This document shows positions 60,917 to 64,000 of a DNA stretch of 64,000 nucleotides, in pieces. The notes under the pieces are model-generated. The model was not told where the DNA came from. It made no database searches and saw only the letters and a program-made list of their open reading frames with translations. Source of the stretch: Deltaproteobacteria bacterium HGW-Deltaproteobacteria-15 (GTDB lineage: Bacteria; Desulfobacterota; DSM-4660; Desulfatiglandales; HGW-15); contig PHBH01000003.1 in NCBI GenBank assembly GCA_002840535.1, positions 124,001 to 188,000 on the forward strand, written 5' to 3'. Position 1 is the first letter of the stretch. Every line of letters begins with the position of its first letter. Position numbers and translations under genes: made by a program.

Positions 60917-61117
60917 GTGAAAACGGATGCCTTACGACCGGACCGGCGACTTCGGAAATGTAGAGCCGGGTCCGTCAGGATCAACACCACGCTCTATGAC
61001 CTCATTGAAGCGGTTATGGAAGAGGTGGGGACGAGGGAAAGCAGTCTCGTTACGTTTGTTGTGCTCCATTTGCTCGGGAAGAGAAGCCCTTCTGAAACGA
61101 GTCTCGTTTATCACTGA
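60917..61117 (+). CDS. small hypothetical protein, 66 residues
   Basis: GTG 60917 with GGGAGGGA upstream. The core SVRINTTLYDLIEAVMEEVG followed by VTFVVLHLLG looks like a real small folded protein; similar small proteins occur in Desulfobacterota to my knowledge. The 52 residues readable upstream are not needed. Its 3' end overlaps the convergent NUDIX gene by about 68 bases. Confidence 0.5.
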   Translation: MKTDALRPDRRLRKCRAGSVRINTTLYDLIEAVMEEVGTRESSLVTFVVLHLLGKRSPSETSLVYH

Positions 61118-61493
61118 AAAAATCGGCCACTATTTCATTGAAGCCGTAAGCGAGACTGGTGTTGCGCGCTTCCTCTTCCGAAAACCAACGGAGACGCTGC
61201 CCTTCAGTCAAATGGATCTTTTCCAGCTTTAGATTCTCCTTTTTCCAGTATGTGTATTCGATTCTGTCGTCGAACTCTCTGGTGCAGAAGAGGAGGAATC
61301 CCTTCAGATCCATTCCCATCTCTTCCTTCATCTCCCTTACAATGCACTGTTCCGGAGTCTCGTCCCTCTCTACGTGTCCGCCCGGGACGTCCCACATGTC
61401 CGGATAGGCGATGTCCGGCCTGTCATCCCTCAGGAAGAGGAGTACTTGCCGGCGGTCATTTATGAATAGAATGCTGCTGCCTTTGCGTTTCAT
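61050..61493 (-). CDS. NUDIX hydrolase
   Basis: 147 residues from ATG 61493; the upstream reading to 61688 is not protein-like. NUDIX box GGHVERDETPEQCIVREMKE followed by EMGM fits Gx5Ex7REUxEExGU. WDVPGG precedes it. It hydrolyses a nucleoside diphosphate linked to another group; MutT/8-oxo-dGTP type is possible. Converges and overlaps with the small ORF at 60917. Confidence 0.85.
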   Translation of the reverse strand: MKRKGSSILFINDRRQVLLFLRDDRPDIAYPDMWDVPGGHVERDETPEQCIVREMKEEMGMDLKGFLLFCTREFDDRIEYTYWKKENLKLEKIHLTEGQRLRWFSEEEARNTSLAYGFNEIVADFFSDKRDSFQKGFSSRANGAQQT

Positions 61494-61907
61494 TCCTGCC
61501 TCTGGAGAGCGGCCGATTGGGTTGCCGGGGTCCGGAGATTTGTTTCCGCCCCCTTCCGATCCATTTTTAGTGCATCGCTGAAAACCTGGTCCTGCGGGCC
61601 AGGTCAGAGGCAATTGGCTTTGCGTGAGGGATTGATCCGGCAAAATTCGAAATCCGAATATCGAAATCCGAAACAAATTCGAAACCAAAATGCTTCAATG
61701 TTCAAAACAGACGAGGGCTTCAGCAATTCAGGGATTTGAGATCCCCAATTCCTTGGTTTTGGTCATTTGGATTTTGTTCATTTGAACTTGTTTCGTATTT
61801 CGTGCTTCGGATTTCGGGATTTATTCATATCCCTTCGCATGAGCCCCTCGGGGGGCTACCAGAGGCCGCGCGCCTGTCCCGCAGAGCGGGGCTCTGCGGG
61901 TGGAGAT
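61494..61907. other. 414-base intergenic region with palindromic repeat
   Basis: No gene; contains the palindromic repeat at 61646-61818. The promoter of the NUDIX gene lies at the left end. Confidence 0.5.
61646..61818. repeat. palindromic repeat rich in TCGAAAT / ATTTCGA
   Basis: Left arm (61646-61683) with CGAAATCCGAATATCGAAAT and right arm (61787-61818) with ATTTCGTGCTTCGGATTTCG are complementary over about 30 bases with a few mismatches. Inner sequences are partly complementary too. This kind of element is frequent in uncultured bacterial genomes; I see no second copy in this window. Confidence 0.6.
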
Positions 61908-64000
61908 TCACTTCCGGGCCGGGAAGCACACCGAGAAGACGGTTCCGGAAGCGGGACAGTCATCCTCATTTTCGCAGAATCCGCATCGGCTGATTTGGCC
62001 CGGGCACGAATCACTCTCCTTTGGGATGAAGCGGCACCTTTCCGAAGCCATGTCTATTTGAAAACCATACCGGTCCGAAAAGATCTTCATGCGCAGGAGG
62101 TCGGCCCCTTTTCCGCCCGCCCCGAAGGCAAAGGGCTTCTTGGTCGAATAGGCCATCGTATCCTGCGTGGGGAAGAACCCTTCGAAGATCCGCTTTCTCG
62201 CCTCTTCCGGAATGCCGGTACCATAATCGCGCACCAGCAGGAGAGAGCCGTCGCCTTTTTGTCTCACCTCCACTTCAATTCGGCCTTCATCCGGTGTGTT
62301 CTCCACGGCGTTTCGAATGAGGCCGTCGATCACCTTGCTCAACACCTCCGGGGGGAGAAAGACACTGACTCCCGGCTCCAGAAATGTTGTAATTTCTATC
62401 TTCCGATCGGCGAAGGAGGGCGCGAGGCGGTCGAGTCTCTCCTGCACTCTGCTTCCGAGCTCGATTGCTTCGGATAAGGCCTTCTTCGGGCCGAACAGCT
62501 CGTCGATCTTCCGCCTCACCTCCTCGATGATCTCGCCGGATCCTGCGGCCTGCGAAAAGAGAAGCGCAATCTCATCCGCGCATTCCTCGAAGAGCATGGA
62601 GAGAAGCGGATAGACCATGCCTTCCCGTTCCGCCATGATATCCTGCGCCTCATCCTGAATCTCGCTGATGCGGGTGACATGTCTTTCGGCCATCGCCACC
62701 AGCGGCCGCCAGGACTCCTCCGGCAGGGGTTCCAATCTGCGGGACAGGACGCTCAGGGTGCCTGAGAGAACGGCAACCGGCGTCTTCAGTTCGTGGGACA
62801 GGTGATTGATGGCCTTGTCCTTGGCCCGATTGAGGCTGGATACCTCTTCATAGGCCTTCTTCAGCTCCTCGGAAACCCTGGCGTTCTCGATGGACAACGC
62901 CACGGTTCCCGCGATCATCTCCAGCAACTCGATATCTTTCTCTTCAAAGTTGCCCTGCTTTTTGTTGTTGGCGCAAACAGTGCCGCCGATCCGGTCACGG
63001 GCCCTCCACGGGACGACGGCAAGGTTCCTTGTCTTGTAGCCCAGTCTCCTGTCCCTCTCTTCATGGATCTGCCCGTATACGGAAGAATCGGATACGATAA
63101 TGGGCTTTCCGGTCTTAACCGCCATTCCCGAAACAAGCTGGTCCACCGGGAACCGCATCTCCTTGACACGTTTCTTCGTGTCCGTCGCGTCATAGGCTGC
63201 GCCCAGAATTACGAATTCCTGCCGTTCTTCATCGAGCAGGCTGACGAGCGCGCCCTCCGTGTCCAGGAGTCTCTTCACCTGGTCGTTCACGTAATCGAGG
63301 AGATCCTCGAGGATGGGATACCTGGGAAGGGCCAGGCTGATCTGGAGCATGGCTTCATTGATTCGGGCTATTCGCTTCTCCTCAGAGATGTCCCTGAATA
63401 TGGCGATCACGCCGGAAGGAGCCTCATCGGACTCCGAATAGACTGCGGCCCTGATGGACACGTCCAGCACCTTGCCGTCTTTCGTGAGTCTTCTGGATTC
63501 GTGCCGAACCAGGATCTTGTCCTGGTAAAGGCGACGGAGATTCTCAATGGTCTCCTTCTTGGCTTCAGCAGGAACAAAGGGGATTTTCTTTCCCTCCAGC
63601 TTCTCGAGCGTCCACCCGAACACCTTTGTGAAACTCGGGTTGAGGTAGGTGGGGACGCCGTCCATGGTGAAAACCGCGATCGGATAGGGCACAAAGTCTA
63701 GAAGCGTCCTGAACCTCCTCTCCGAGTTTCGCAAGGCCTCTTCCGCGCGCTTCCGCGTTGTCACGTTCTGGATCGTCTCCACGGCACCGACCAACCGCCC
63801 TGTTTCATCGACCAGCGGCGCGGCAGTGAAAAAGAGCCATTCCCCCTGTTCTCCAAGGTCGGGAAAGAAAAGCTCGGCTTCAAAGGCCCCTTCTGCAACC
63901 GGCGATCTCCTGCATCGCGATCCGAAGTGTTTCAGGATCTCCTCGTCCGGGACCTTGTCCACAATGAAATCCATCATTACGGGTCGGGGTTTTGAGTAGA
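61908..64000 (-). CDS. PAS-GAF sensor histidine kinase, 5' end outside window
   Basis: The frame stays open to the right edge; an ATG at 63977 is probably internal. Domains in translation order: end of a PAS, linker, second PAS (RFRTLLDFVPYPIAVF to VIAIFRDISEEKR), GAF (about 230-370), HisKA with AINHLSHELKTPVAV, and HATPase with LIRNAVENTP and RDYGTGIPEEARKRIFEGF. The region after the G2-like GAGGKGADLL carries six Cys in about 40 residues (SERCRFIP, DSCPG, SRCGFCENEDDCP, FSVCF). No membrane segment in the visible part, so it is a cytosolic sensor. The last gene in the window. Confidence 0.85.
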   Translation of the reverse strand, partial: YSKPRPVMMDFIVDKVPDEEILKHFGSRCRRSPVAEGAFEAELFFPDLGEQGEWLFFTAAPLVDETGRLVGAVETIQNVTTRKRAEEALRNSERRFRTLLDFVPYPIAVFTMDGVPTYLNPSFTKVFGWTLEKLEGKKIPFVPAEAKKETIENLRRLYQDKILVRHESRRLTKDGKVLDVSIRAAVYSESDEAPSGVIAIFRDISEEKRIARINEAMLQISLALPRYPILEDLLDYVNDQVKRLLDTEGALVSLLDEERQEFVILGAAYDATDTKKRVKEMRFPVDQLVSGMAVKTGKPIIVSDSSVYGQIHEERDRRLGYKTRNLAVVPWRARDRIGGTVCANNKKQGNFEEKDIELLEMIAGTVALSIENARVSEELKKAYEEVSSLNRAKDKAINHLSHELKTPVAVLSGTLSVLSRRLEPLPEESWRPLVAMAERHVTRISEIQDEAQDIMAEREGMVYPLLSMLFEECADEIALLFSQAAGSGEIIEEVRRKIDELFGPKKALSEAIELGSRVQERLDRLAPSFADRKIEITTFLEPGVSVFLPPEVLSKVIDGLIRNAVENTPDEGRIEVEVRQKGDGSLLLVRDYGTGIPEEARKRIFEGFFPTQDTMAYSTKKPFAFGAGGKGADLLRMKIFSDRYGFQIDMASERCRFIPKESDSCPGQISRCGFCENEDDCPASGTVFSVCFPARK

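Overview
The window is bacterial. Gene content (aldehyde ferredoxin oxidoreductase, ComA-type phosphosulfolactate synthase, rubredoxin-MBL protein, MmgE/PrpD, DUF169, YeeE/YedE with rhodaneses, BON and CBS proteins, many palindromic dispersed repeats) suggests an anaerobic Desulfobacterota-like (former Deltaproteobacteria) genome. That assignment is inference, not read from a marker gene. There is one tRNA gene and no rRNA or CRISPR array.

Region 1 (1-6.8 kb) is accessory DNA: the tail of an ArdC-like antirestriction zincin, a zinc-ribbon protein, a sigma-70-like factor behind an operator-like array of inverted repeats, an exported protein, unknown ORFs, a large polymerase-like protein and a winged-helix/AbrB-like small protein. 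Region 2 (6.9-14.7 kb) is a 7.7 kb integrated element in the 3' end of tRNA-Leu(CAA). It is bounded by a 15-bp direct repeat and carries a tyrosine integrase, a serine recombinase, a second and very divergent copy of the polymerase-like protein, a strongly acidic protein, a membrane protein and a zinc-ribbon protein. The two polymerase-like proteins (4363-6048 and 10162-11841) share an N-terminal domain and show family-A-polymerase-like motifs A, B and C with shared, unusual substitutions. This is the best candidate in the window for an undescribed system.

Region 3 (14.7-18.8 kb) is a graveyard downstream of the right attachment site: an older integrase remnant, a headless CNNM/CorC protein, CBS and histidine kinase genes, a relic of an aor tail, and a yeeE pseudogene broken by an IS1380-like remnant. 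It is colinear with the edges of region 5 and looks like a collapsed second copy of it.

Region 4 (18.8-26.5 kb) is a sulfur-handling operon (exported MBL hydrolase with three rhodanese domains, split YeeE/YedE channel, three more rhodanese domains on the second half, a small TerB-like protein) followed by a P2-type cation ATPase. Region 5 (26.6-32.3 kb) is a minus-strand central carbon island: a yeeE relic, D-2-hydroxyacid dehydrogenase, PfkB, a glucan phosphorylase fragment, aldehyde ferredoxin oxidoreductase, a coupled mini-ORF and a usp fragment.

Region 6 (32.3-45 kb) mixes intact genes (DHH-CBS, NarL-type regulator, BON protein, acyl-CoA synthetase, MmgE/PrpD, ComA, lipoproteins) with decayed ones (hflK, rubredoxin-MBL, a frameshifted metacaspase) and palindromic repeats. 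Region 7 (45.4-64 kb) is more ordinary: PQQ-type sugar dehydrogenase, Mth938-like protein, MgtC, a surface polysaccharide cluster (two GT2 enzymes, flippase, FemAB-like protein, large membrane protein, methyltransferase), MFS transporter, alpha/beta hydrolase, LysM protein, DUF169, NUDIX, and a PAS-GAF histidine kinase running off the right edge.
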